Source: CAJQQK01 sp049116495 (GTDB lineage Bacteria > Pseudomonadota > Alphaproteobacteria > Rhizobiales > Hyphomicrobiaceae). Taken from it: a stretch of 64,000 bases of DNA. Below are positions 17,569 to 25,898 of the stretch, piece by piece. Positions within the stretch are counted from its first letter, which is position 1; every line of letters starts with the position of its first letter. A program made the translations under genes and the position numbers. The notes under the pieces are model-generated. The model worked only from the letters and a program-made list of their open reading frames with translations, was not told where the DNA came from and ran no database searches. The stretch spans positions 1 through 64,000 of the forward strand of contig JAGDYV010000029.1 in assembly GCA_049116495.1 (NCBI GenBank), given 5' to 3'.

Positions 17569-18826
17569 GCTGTGGTTTTGTCATGTTGAAATGGGACACA
17601 TTACCGGAGGCAGCAGGCGGAGCAGCTACATCACCCCCCTTGCCATCGCCGAACTCTCCCTGGATTTGCCGAAAAAGATGCACTGCACGCATCATGTCCG
17701 CGGCACTCATGGCTTCGGCGTCGACATCAACACCGCCATCACGGCGAATCTGTGCCTCGACGACGGTCATGATCATGATCAAGACGGCCGGTAGCAGGTC
17801 GATCGATATCGCCCCGGCCCAGCTTGGTAGAAAGTCGCGCGCATAGAGCAGAACCGCTTCGGGCGGCGACAGCGGTTGAAACCGCGGCGGCACGACCGGT
17901 TCTCGCTCCAAAATCTCATCGGCTGCGCGTGAAAGCGCACGGCTCTGCGTGCGCACCGCCTGTTCCACCCGACCGACCACGGCCGTCTGCCGAGCTTGCA
18001 GCGAAGCATCGCGACCATCCGCGATCGGTGCGATAAAACTGCTTCCAAGGTCTTCGGCAACGCGCTTGACGGATGGCGCGACGGATGTCTGCTGCAAGGC
18101 ACCAATCTGACCAATCAGCTTCAACGCCTCCTCACCAAACGAGTTGGCCCGCGCATCAATCGGGCCGGTGTTCGAAATGAGCGCACGCATGCGCGCCAGA
18201 TGACGCCCTCCCTGATCGAATAACCGTTTTACATCGTCACGACTGGCGGCGACTTGATCTGCAAGTCCGTCGAGTTCCGTCGACATCTGCGTTAACAATT
18301 GAACGACCGTGCCAGAGCCTGAGGTGCCGGTCAGGGCGCCCGATGCGCGTTCCTGTTGTGCCAGGCTGGCAAAACGCTTTGAGGCGAGCCTAATATCGGG
18401 CAACAAACTCTGGGCCGCCAACGCGTTGGAATGCGCCTTGTCCAGGCGCTCCTGATAAACCTCAGTCGCATTCGCCATATGCTGCTCAAGCGCCGCGGAG
18501 CCAGCCAACGCCGCGGCGTTGAGCCAACTCGACATGGCGATGATCATCGCCGACCCGATCGCCATTGCGATGTACAGCATGAAAGCCGATCGCGCATTGT
18601 CGGTGTGCGGCAAGAAACGCATCAAATAGGACCAGAACGCATAGATGCCGACGGAGACAGCGGCTGAATAAATGACAGCGCCAAAGAACACGACCGTCGT
18701 CGTGCCACTCAACAGGCCTCTTACACCGAGATATGTGTAGACGCCGCTCGCAAGTGCCAAGACGGCCAGAGTGACCTTCGTCGTTACATCAAGCTGTATC
18801 TGCCCAGCCTTGAGCTTTGCTACCAT
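17546..18826 (-). CDS. Four-TM protein with long helical periplasmic or cytoplasmic region, unknown
   Basis: 426-residue membrane protein I do not recognise. Three hydrophobic segments lie in the first ~105 residues (TLAVLALASGVYTYLGVRGLL, VVFFGAVIYSAAVSVGIYAFW, FMLYIAMAIGSAMIIAMSSWL). A ~230-residue Ala/Gln/Arg-rich region, probably helical, follows, then a last segment near residue 345 (ISIDLLPAVLIMIMTVVEA) and a polar tail. The ATG at 18826 has AAAGGATCA upstream; the frame is open to a GTG at 18913, giving 29 more polar residues, but that start lacks a clear site. It overlaps the ClpP-like gene by 23 bases. Confidence 0.68.
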   Translation of the reverse strand: MVAKLKAGQIQLDVTTKVTLAVLALASGVYTYLGVRGLLSGTTTVVFFGAVIYSAAVSVGIYAFWSYLMRFLPHTDNARSAFMLYIAMAIGSAMIIAMSSWLNAAALAGSAALEQHMANATEVYQERLDKAHSNALAAQSLLPDIRLASKRFASLAQQERASGALTGTSGSGTVVQLLTQMSTELDGLADQVAASRDDVKRLFDQGGRHLARMRALISNTGPIDARANSFGEEALKLIGQIGALQQTSVAPSVKRVAEDLGSSFIAPIADGRDASLQARQTAVVGRVEQAVRTQSRALSRAADEILEREPVVPPRFQPLSPPEAVLLYARDFLPSWAGAISIDLLPAVLIMIMTVVEAQIRRDGGVDVDAEAMSAADMMRAVHLFRQIQGEFGDGKGGDVAAPPAASGNVSHFNMTKPQHGEQTRD

Positions 18827-19122
18827 TTGATGATCCTTTGGCAGTGACGAGGCGCGTTCAACTAGCGCCGAATCTGAGGGTGTTGATGTTATTCGGAGTA
18901 CATTTGACGACACACGTGTCTATTTCACGGCATCCAGCCTGGGATGTGACGCATGTTGCAGTCGGCACGGTTTTGTCCTGAACCGGATAAGCTCTTTCAA
19001 ATCACCGGCGGCATTTGGCGCGCCCGTCCTGCGCCTGTCGCTGCGTTCGACTGTTCACGCTGTCCGCTTCGCACCACTTGTGGTAGGATTGCCGCATTGC
19101 GCGACCAAAAAGGAGCAAGCGC

Positions 19123-19965
19123 ATGGCACAACAACTCACATCAGAAGAGATCGCCGCCTATCACGAAGATGGCTATTTATTCTTGCGCTCACTTTTCGAT
19201 CATGAGGAAATCGGCCTTCTGCGTCGAGCCATGGAAGAGGACCCGGCGATCGAGAAGCACTCGCTGCTGCGTGCCGATCAGGAAGGCGGCGCCACTCGCA
19301 TCTCGCTATGGAACCGCGCCGGCGACAGCGTCTACGGATTGGCGGCGCGGAGTGAGCGGATCGTTGACGCGGCCGAAGCGCTGATCGGAGAACCCGTCTA
19401 CCATTTCCAATCCAAGTTGACGGCCAAAGATCCGTTTGTTGGCGGCGCCTGGGAATGGCACCAGGACTACGGCTACTGGTACTACAATGGCTGCCTCGAG
19501 CCCAAGATGCTGAGTTTCATGATTGCACTGGACCGCACCGATGCGGACAATGGATGCCTTAAACTTGTAAAGGGCTCACACAAACTGGGCCGCCTCGATC
19601 ACGTTCAGGTCACGCCACAGCAAAATTCCGCGGACCCTGAACGTCTACCGTACATATTGGCGGATCGCGAGGTGGTTGACTGCATTATGGATCCGGGCGA
19701 CGCCGTGGTCTTTCATGGCAATGCTCTGCACCGCTCTGACCAAAACCGCTCGAACAAACGACGTTGGACCCTTCTGTGTTGTTACAACGCCGTAAGCAAC
19801 GACACTTTCAAGAAAGAAGATGACCGCTATTTCGTGCCGCTCGACAAAGTTGACGATCAAGCTATCAAAACGGCTGGCCTCAAATTTGCGAGCGGAGATC
19901 AAGAGCACTTTACATTGACCCCCTATGTTCCTGACGCGCCGGCGCCCTCATCGTCGATGGAATAA
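19123..19965 (+). CDS. Phytanoyl-CoA dioxygenase (PhyH) family, ectoine-hydroxylase-like
   Basis: Fe(II)/2-oxoglutarate-dependent oxygenase (280 aa). The double-stranded beta-helix carries the metal triad His113-x-Asp115 (WEWHQDYGYWY) and a distal His near 203 (HGNALHRSDQNRSNKRRW), with Arg214 as probable 2-oxoglutarate ligand. It resembles bacterial PhyH proteins often labelled ectoine hydroxylase; with no ectoine gene beside it, the substrate is open. The start has AAAAAGGAGC. It appears monocistronic: the minus-strand genes to its left are divergent and the next gene is 294 bases away. Confidence 0.85.
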   Translation: MAQQLTSEEIAAYHEDGYLFLRSLFDHEEIGLLRRAMEEDPAIEKHSLLRADQEGGATRISLWNRAGDSVYGLAARSERIVDAAEALIGEPVYHFQSKLTAKDPFVGGAWEWHQDYGYWYYNGCLEPKMLSFMIALDRTDADNGCLKLVKGSHKLGRLDHVQVTPQQNSADPERLPYILADREVVDCIMDPGDAVVFHGNALHRSDQNRSNKRRWTLLCCYNAVSNDTFKKEDDRYFVPLDKVDDQAIKTAGLKFASGDQEHFTLTPYVPDAPAPSSSME

Positions 19966-20146
19966 CGCAACCCGGGAAGTTGTCGCAATCGACGGCTAGT
20001 TTGGATCAACGTAGGCGCTTGCGATCTGCGCAACTTCGCCATCTCCACAATCAGCTTGCAGCATTTCGGAGAGTGGAAAGGCTGAGGTTTTGCTGGTCTC
20101 GACGCCCCAGCACCGATGTGAGCTTGACCAAATCAGAACAAAGTTC

Positions 20147-20182
20147 GCCCGCTATGTGAACTGAGCCCGCTATATGAACTGA
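20147..20182 (+). repeat. Tandem 18-bp direct repeat
   Basis: Two abutting copies of GCCCGCTATRTGAACTGA, differing at one position, ~80 bases upstream of the His/Arg-rich small protein gene. This could be a duplicated regulator site or a replication slip. Otherwise the 294 bases between 19965 and 20260 hold nothing I recognise. Confidence 0.7.
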
Positions 20183-20259
20183 GAATGAACGAGCGAGTGG
20201 GTTTTTGTTCAGTATCTCCACGTCATTGTTGATATGAGGGAGCAGGAAAGGACATTCGC

Positions 20260-20544
20260 ATGAAGTCATTCAAGTCGATCGCCATCGCATTAGTGTTGGG
20301 ATTGGGCGCACTCATGACAAGTGTATCAACCGGCCAAGCCGCTGCTATTCCGAACGTTACTGGCATCGTCGGCCAAGACAAACTTGTTCAAAAAGCGCAC
20401 GGATACCACCGCGGCTGGCGTCGTGGCCATCGTCACCGCCGCTGGCGCCGCGGTTGGCGCCGCTGGCACTTCCATCGTCACTGTCACTGGCGGCGCGGTT
20501 TCCGCCGCTGTCACCGTCATCGTCATCGCAGGGGCCATCACTAG
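20260..20544 (+). CDS. Small exported His/Arg/Trp-rich protein
   Basis: 94-residue protein. Residues 1-28 are a signal peptide (MKSFKSIAIALVLGLGALM ... GQAAA). The C-terminal half is dominated by Arg, His and Trp (HRGWRRGHRHRRWRRGWRRW, two Cys near the end), giving a strongly basic, possibly metal-binding tail. It starts behind AGGAAAGG. Such short basic exported proteins are common in Rhizobiales and are unnamed. It converges with another basic exported protein across a terminator. Confidence 0.7.
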   Translation: MKSFKSIAIALVLGLGALMTSVSTGQAAAIPNVTGIVGQDKLVQKAHGYHRGWRRGHRHRRWRRGWRRWHFHRHCHWRRGFRRCHRHRHRRGHH

Positions 20545-20585
20545 AGCGCCTGCCGCGATTCCAAGAAGGCACCCAACAACTAAAA

Positions 20586-20613
20586 AACGCCTCCAGCATG
20601 TGCTGGAGGCGTT
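20586..20613 (-). terminator. Rho-independent terminator (minus strand)
   Basis: Perfect 13-bp stem (AACGCCTCCAGCA/TGCTGGAGGCGTT) with a 2-base (effectively 4-base) loop. On the minus strand it runs straight into TTTTTT, 40 bases after the stop of the gene at 20653. On the plus strand no T run follows, but the A run before the stem may let it act weakly for the opposite gene too. Confidence 0.9.
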
Positions 20614-20652
20614 CGGCATCGTCCAACGCTCGAAGCGTGATGTCCCACTTTG

Positions 20653-21108
20653 TCAGCAGTTGCGATCGTATCTGCGGCAAGCTCTCCATGAACCGCGATC
20701 ACAACTACGCCACCAACGACGACACCGACGACCATGCGAGTCATCCGCCCGCGCTGCCTCGGCTGCAATGATCGTGCCGAGAACGAGTGCACCAACGCCG
20801 ATCGCAACGTTGCGATTGCGCCGCCGCCGACTGCGACGGCGATTGCCGCGCCGAGGGCCACCCCGTACGGCGCGACGCGCACCACGCCTACCGCCTCTTC
20901 GTGCTCGCCCACGGCGTTGAGCGAGCTGTATTTGTTTTGACGTTTTGCGTCCTTCTGACTTCGGCTTCCCGGTCGCAAGAGATAACACCGTGGATCCCGC
21001 CTTAGGGCTCACGAATGGCACCCGCTCAGGCATTTGAGCTGCCCAGGATGGCCCCAACGACAACGAAACAAGGATCGCAAGCGCACCCAAGATTGTACGC
21101 AGTTTCAT
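20653..21108 (-). CDS. Small exported Arg-rich protein with Cys-containing tail
   Basis: 151-residue protein. The signal peptide covers residues 1-24 (MKLRTILGALAILVSLSLGP ... AA). A Gly/Arg block follows (about residues 65-98, repeated RRGGRRGARR type), then a Gly-rich hydrophobic stretch (NVAIGVGALVLGTIIAAEAA) and a tail with four Cys spaced in an Arg/Trp context. The start is the ATG at 21108 with GAAGGGAA upstream; longer frames are ignored because they would bury the signal peptide. A strong terminator follows. Function unknown; an envelope location is likely. Confidence 0.72.
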   Translation of the reverse strand: MKLRTILGALAILVSLSLGPSWAAQMPERVPFVSPKAGSTVLSLATGKPKSEGRKTSKQIQLAQRRGRARRGGRRGARRAVRGGPRRGNRRRSRRRRNRNVAIGVGALVLGTIIAAEAARADDSHGRRCRRWWRSCDRGSWRACRRYDRNC

Positions 21109-21431
21109 AGAAATTCCCTTCATCTTGATCAGCAAGATATCTCCCCAATTCAAGATCCTACTACGCCCCTGAAACATTGTCAGGCTCCTTTTGACAACTT
21201 CCAACGTTGTTGTCGCGTTGAGCCTTCAATGCCATGGCAGGTCTGCTGCAAAACTCTCGGAAACCTTTACTATGATTAACGGTCATGCCGACACACTGTG
21301 CTCACCTCGTTCTCGAGCGGTGAGGCGACCGCACAATTCACATTATCCAGTCTGCGCTGAATTTGCGCAGAACATGCACCAGCTCGCGAATTGTGCTAGC
21401 AGAACATATTGGATTACGAGTAGCACGCCAT

Positions 21432-22289
21432 ATGACACGAATTTTCATTGATGCGCATGGAACAGCCTGGAACAGCGAGTCCGGGGCTTTCGCGGAGCGA
21501 TTTTCCGTGACATCCGAGCTTAATGGCCGAACTCAGCAGTTTCTGATCCGTCAAGCCGGTCTCGCCGCAATCGCAGTACAAGAGACTGCCGTTAAACTCG
21601 AATTCGTTCCAGCCCTAACGTCTCCAGCAGCATGTCTGTCGATACTCAAGATTCTTGAAAAATACAGTCCTGAGCGCGTAGGTTTGTCATGGTACAATAA
21701 AGAGTGGACCTATGAGATCGTCAGGGGCTGGGCCGCGGCCCAAAAACGCGTGTCGGCGCTGACCGTTGTTCACCGATCCGAACCAGAACCGAGATACCTG
21801 TCGGCAACCCAGGGCCTAGAAAATCTGCAGCCAGACAATCCACTTGCGCAAGTCTTTGCTCTTTGGCGCGAACGTAGTGGTCGCTTTTATCCGACGAGCG
21901 ATGAAAGCCGCTTGAGCGAGAGCACGAATGGCCGATTCTTTGTTGTTGGTCGGGACGATGGTGGCAGCGGGCTGCAGTTTGCATATGCCGGACCAGGCTG
22001 GCATGCGTTTGGGCAAGGTTGGGGTGCGCGAATGGTCGGGCGTGACGTCGCCCACCAGCCTGATCTCAACTACGGAAAGTGGTGCGCCGACTGTTTTCGG
22101 CGTGCGATTGAAGTTGGGCGGCCGCAGATCACATTCAATGATGTGCTTGTCCGCGTGCCGCGCAACTCAAATCAAAAGCGTATTCGCTACCAGCGGTTGA
22201 CGCTTCCGATAGACGCGCCTCCCGGTGCGCGCCGGCTGCTAAGCGCGACGCATATTGATACCGGGATCGACCTGCGCGTTGAAATCTAG
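21432..22289 (+). CDS. PAS-like domain protein, unknown
   Basis: 285-residue soluble protein. The N-terminal ~110 residues match nothing I know. Residues ~155-265 (LAQVFALWRERSGRFYPTSD to RYQRLTLPID) look like a PAS-type sensor fold, with FAYAGPGWHAFGQGWGARMVGRDV and a final beta-hairpin. No output domain is attached. The ATG at 21432 gives the sequence MTRIFIDAHG; the ribosome site is weak. Its last 51 bases overlap the 3' end of the opposing GNAT-like gene, and an XRE regulator lies beyond, so the three may be functionally linked (inference). Confidence 0.55.
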   Translation: MTRIFIDAHGTAWNSESGAFAERFSVTSELNGRTQQFLIRQAGLAAIAVQETAVKLEFVPALTSPAACLSILKILEKYSPERVGLSWYNKEWTYEIVRGWAAAQKRVSALTVVHRSEPEPRYLSATQGLENLQPDNPLAQVFALWRERSGRFYPTSDESRLSESTNGRFFVVGRDDGGSGLQFAYAGPGWHAFGQGWGARMVGRDVAHQPDLNYGKWCADCFRRAIEVGRPQITFNDVLVRVPRNSNQKRIRYQRLTLPIDAPPGARRLLSATHIDTGIDLRVEI

Positions 22290-23062
22290 CATGAAGCCGA
22301 ACAAGTCATCGATCATCTGCATGGGTGCTATTCGTGCGAGCCGCGTTTCGAAGTCCTTGCCCGGCAGGATTTCGTGGTTCCGGAAAATTATTGACCCAGA
22401 CGTTCCCCCCAATCCCGTGCGCTGACTAAAGGCCTTCGCTGTGTTCTCAGCTGTGATCAGACCGATGAACTCATCGATATCCCACCGCACGAAACTGACT
22501 GCACGTATGAACCTTGGAATAATGTTGGCCAAGCCAATGCCGCGGTAGTCAGGCCGGTACCAGATGGCACCACTCAGCACGATATTGCCGGATATGGCGC
22601 CGGCATCCGGCGAATTCACTAGGCAAGCTTCATTGTCACGCATGTCGCGTTCCGGATTGGCGTAGAACAATCGCATCGACTCAGCTTCTTGCTTCAAGGT
22701 CGTCGTGCGCCAATCAAAATATCGCGTCGCTTGTGTTGCGACGACCTCTCCTTCCGAATTGCGGCCAAACACAACGACGCCGTTCGTTTCATCCACACCG
22801 CTCAGATGCGGGTGAAAGCTTGTTGTGATCGGCTTCCACGTATCGCTGTTGGCCTCATTGACGGCCAACAAGTCGTCAAAGGTTGCAAACTCAAGTGTGA
22901 TCCCGCGAGCAGCGGCCGCCGCCACTGCCTTTAGGAAAAATCGGGCAAGTAAGTCTCTAGGTTCCCGCGTAACGTCGATCTGCTCTAGTATGCGGTCGTG
23001 TTCATGAATTTGCTCATTTGAAACAACAGCGTGCTTTGGGCTTTTTTTTTAAGTCCAGTCAT
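22239..23062 (-). CDS. GNAT-like protein with apparent frameshift at an A9 run
   Basis: The long frame (about 270 codons) encodes a protein resembling GNAT N-acyltransferases: IWYRPDYRGIGLANIIPRF looks like the acyl-CoA loop, followed by ENTAKAFSQRTGL. A strong start exists on the minus strand at 23062: AGGAGA at 23068-23073, then ATG and MTGL plus Lys codons. That start runs into nine A residues (plus-strand T run 23042-23050), after which the frame is off by one and soon stops. The main frame is open from 23048 downward but has no start codon before a poor GTG at 22925. With ten (or seven) A residues the two parts would join perfectly (274 aa). It may be a real lesion, polymerase slippage that restores the frame, or a sequencing error. 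Confidence 0.6.
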
Positions 23063-23139
23063 TATAGTCTCCTTTCAGTTGAGAACAGAACAATCATCTA
23101 CTATCTTGATTGTTTTGGTTAGCAGGGATGTGCATAACT

Positions 23140-23218
23140 TGATTGGATTGCGCGGAATCGATCTCGACCGCGGCAATTTCCGCGGGAGACTCATCGGTTT
23201 GAAAGGATTATCCAATCA
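23140..23218. promoter_or_regulatory. Nested inverted repeats before the XRE gene
   Basis: Outer arms TGATTGGAT (23140-23148) and ATCCAATCA (23210-23218) are a perfect 9-bp inverted repeat. Inside are two copies of CCGCGG (23168 and 23180) separated by CAATTT. It lies in the divergent promoter region between the GNAT-like and XRE genes, and is a plausible operator for the XRE protein. Confidence 0.45.
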
Positions 23219-23293
23219 CAGCCATCAAGCGACGTGCGGTCGCTTGGAAGTGCCTATACGGGTGGGAAATCTCAATTTGTGGACGATCGATTA

Positions 23294-23725
23294 ATGGCCG
23301 AAATTAATGACGCCAAGTTACTGGAGATCGATGCCCGCGTTGCTAAACGCTTGCGGTTACGCCGCGAAATGCTCGGCCTTTCACAAGTGAATCTGGCTGA
23401 GCTCTGTGAAATCTCGCCACAGCAAATTCACAAGTATGAGAATGGCACGAGCAAGCTTAGCTCGGTTCGGCTAATCCAGCTCGCGAATGTACTTGCTGTG
23501 CGCGTTGGCTGGTTTTTCGGCGAAGACGATGCCGACGGGGAAGAGGTAAACGATTTCATCGAATTGCTGTCCGACCGCGTTCATCTCGACGTTCTTTTGA
23601 CGCTTAGTAAGGTTGAGTCACGACAACGCAAGGAGCTGATCTCCCGCGTCGTCAGAGTTCTTAGTGAAGGCGGATTGGTCGACGACGATCGCCCTGCTGT
23701 GCCGTTGAAAAGCAGGGCGCTTTAG
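23294..23725 (+). CDS. XRE-family helix-turn-helix regulator
   Basis: 143-residue regulator. The Cro/CI-type HTH spans about residues 12-70: RLRLRREMLGLSQVNLAEL, then CEISPQQIHKYENGTSKLSS. The C-terminal part is acidic and then helical (FIELLSDRVHLDVLLTLSKV), probably for dimerisation. The start is the ATG at 23294; an upstream in-frame extension lacks family similarity. It is divergent from the GNAT-like gene and convergent with gamma-glutamyltransferase. Confidence 0.85.
   Translation: MAEINDAKLLEIDARVAKRLRLRREMLGLSQVNLAELCEISPQQIHKYENGTSKLSSVRLIQLANVLAVRVGWFFGEDDADGEEVNDFIELLSDRVHLDVLLTLSKVESRQRKELISRVVRVLSEGGLVDDDRPAVPLKSRAL
23691..23718 (+). terminator. Hairpin at the end of the XRE gene
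   Basis: 8-bp inverted repeat GCCCTGCT/AGCAGGGC with a 12-base loop, overlapping the last codons of the XRE gene. A TTTTT tract follows only ~15 bases later, so terminator strength is doubtful. Confidence 0.35.
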
Positions 23726-23851
23726 CCTGCCCAACTTTTTACCACCCTTTTGACGAAATCGCTTCACTCCGTCGCCAGCGTCTTCTCTGCTGGCCACGAC
23801 GTGACTTCCAGCCTTGTCCTCTTTTTGCGCGGCGTACTTTTAGTCGCGCGG

Positions 23852-25549
23852 CTAATCCGGCCGGAACCGGACACCCTGGCGAGCCAATCCTCCACCCAGC
23901 GCAATGGCTGTGCCGTCAGCACGCCAGCAGGCAGCACCTTCCCAATCGCCGTCTTCGCGGCGCCGCACACCGTTCATGCCACCGCCTAAATGCCGTACAG
24001 GGAGAACTTTTTGACCACGCTTGGCCAGTTCGTCGACGACTTGCAGATTCGTGCCTGCCTCAAGCTCGAGTACGTCTCCTTGTGTCCACACCCTTGGCGC
24101 CTCGACGGCTTCCTGCAAATTCATACCGTGTTCGACGAGATTGATGATGGACTGCATTGCCGAGGGAAATATGCGCATGCCACCGACGACGCCCAAGGCG
24201 AACTCAACCGATCCCTCCCTGATGCCCATGACCGGCGCCATTGAAGTTGGAACGCGTTTACCTGCCTCTATCGACAGCGCACGGCCGGGATGCGGGTCAA
24301 AAAGGTACATATAGTTGTTGGCGATCATGCCAGTCTCGCCAAGGATGTAGCGTCCGCCAAACAGGCTGTTGATCGTATGTGTCGCGACGACCACTGCTCC
24401 ATCCCTGTCAACAGCTGTCATGTGCGTTGTATGTGGAGACTCACGGTTCTCTGCCAGCAAGCCATCGACGCCAGCCGACCAGGTTTGCGCCTGCGTCAGG
24501 GAAATCGCCGCGCGGCGGAGATCCGCATAGGTTTTGGATATCAACTGCTCAACCGGAACATCAATGAAGGCTGGATCGCCTGTTGACGCATCCCTGTCTG
24601 CGAAAGCAATTTTCATGACTTCTGCCAGAAGATGCGTTGCGTCCGCCGAGCCATAACCCATTGCAGCAAGGTCGTATCCCTCCAGAATGTTCAACATCTG
24701 GATGACATGCACACCTCCCGAAGCAGGTGGCGGCGGCCCGACAATTTGCACGCCCCTGTAAGAGCCGCTGACACCCGCACGTTCAATCGGCTGATAGTCA
24801 CGCAAATCGGCAAGCGTGAGAATGCCACCATTCCGGGCCATATAATCTGCAACTGCTGCCCCGACCGGCCCGCCGTGCAACGCAACTGCGCCAGCTTTGG
24901 AAACAGCTTTGAGCGTTTCAGCGTAAGCGGACTGCTTGAGCAAAGTGCCCGCCGAAACTGGATCGCCGTCAGGCAAGAACAACTTTGCGATCAGTGGATC
25001 CTGCGATAGGTCTTCAGCGGCCTCACTGATGCATTCTGAAAGGTAAGGCGAGACACGAAACCCATGTTCTGCGTAATGAACAGCTGGGCCGATGACGTCC
25101 GCGATAGAGAGTGTTCCATAAGCTTCGAGCGCCTTTGACCAGGCGGCGAGATTGCCCGCCGTCGCTGTCGATAGCGGCCCGATAGCATTCTTGCGCCCTG
25201 CCGTCTCCAAGCGTTGCGCCAAGTCATCCGACACACATTCGAACATATCCGGCTCTGCGCCGTGCGGCGCCTGGCTCTGCCCGTCGATCACGACGTGGCG
25301 GCCTTCTGCCGTGCGGATATGCATCATGCCGCCACCGATCAGACCAACCATCATTGGTTCAACAACCGTGAGCGTCAGCAGGCTTGCAACGGCGGCATCC
25401 ACGGCATTGCCACCCGCCGCTAGAATTTGGACACCGGCGGCTGCACCGAGCGGATGATTGGCCACGACAATGCCGTTCTTACCGATGGCCGGTCGCTTCT
25501 CACAACTGAATGCCGCCGGACTGCGATTGCGCCACGCTTTTTCTTGCAT
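23852..25549 (-). CDS. ggt: Gamma-glutamyltransferase family protein
   Basis: N-terminal-nucleophile hydrolase (565 aa) of the GGT family. Members cleave gamma-glutamyl bonds (glutathione and other gamma-glutamyl amides) or related acyl bonds after self-cleavage. The nucleophile motif is SPHTTHMTAVD, the first Thr becoming the N-terminus of the small subunit. The substrate segments RVPTSMAPVM and GVVGGMRIF match the family, as does the N-terminal GIVVANHPLGAAAGVQIL. No signal peptide is visible, unlike periplasmic GGTs, so a cytoplasmic acylase-type member is possible. The start has AGGAGGGG 7-8 bases away. It is divergent from the amidase operon. Confidence 0.88.
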   Translation of the reverse strand: MQEKAWRNRSPAAFSCEKRPAIGKNGIVVANHPLGAAAGVQILAAGGNAVDAAVASLLTLTVVEPMMVGLIGGGMMHIRTAEGRHVVIDGQSQAPHGAEPDMFECVSDDLAQRLETAGRKNAIGPLSTATAGNLAAWSKALEAYGTLSIADVIGPAVHYAEHGFRVSPYLSECISEAAEDLSQDPLIAKLFLPDGDPVSAGTLLKQSAYAETLKAVSKAGAVALHGGPVGAAVADYMARNGGILTLADLRDYQPIERAGVSGSYRGVQIVGPPPPASGGVHVIQMLNILEGYDLAAMGYGSADATHLLAEVMKIAFADRDASTGDPAFIDVPVEQLISKTYADLRRAAISLTQAQTWSAGVDGLLAENRESPHTTHMTAVDRDGAVVVATHTINSLFGGRYILGETGMIANNYMYLFDPHPGRALSIEAGKRVPTSMAPVMGIREGSVEFALGVVGGMRIFPSAMQSIINLVEHGMNLQEAVEAPRVWTQGDVLELEAGTNLQVVDELAKRGQKVLPVRHLGGGMNGVRRREDGDWEGAACWRADGTAIALGGGLARQGVRFRPD

Positions 25550-25898
25550 GCAAAGCCCCCTCCTGCCGCCATAGGATCAAGGGCATCGCCGTGATCCGCA
25601 AATCCGCCGAATGAGACGTTATCACTTTCGGGCGCCATTCGTGAATCCCGCCGACAAGTAATCGGATATGGGCTTGCGTTGTTGGTGCTTGACGTTGACC
25701 AACAGGCCAGACGCGTGTTTTTCTAAAGCGACCGAGAACGAGAACAAACCTCACGTGGAATTTGCTGTCGAGTTGCTCGCTTCCTCTGGAATGCGCATTC
25801 GATTCGCGAACTCCGAGAAACGTGTAAATTGCGCTCCGAAAAAGCGAGTTTTAGCCTGCGAGATGGCGACCAACAGAGCAGCGCCGAGAGGAGCGATT
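25550..25898. promoter_or_regulatory. Divergent intergenic region, ggt / amidase
   Basis: 349 bases. The amidase frame remains open back to 25668, but those codons do not resemble the family. The region presumably carries both promoters. I found no clear operator. Confidence 0.4.

Noticed and set aside
25668..25898. Longer N-terminus for the amidase
   Set aside because: The added residues do not resemble the family, and the GTG at 25899 has a much better ribosome site.
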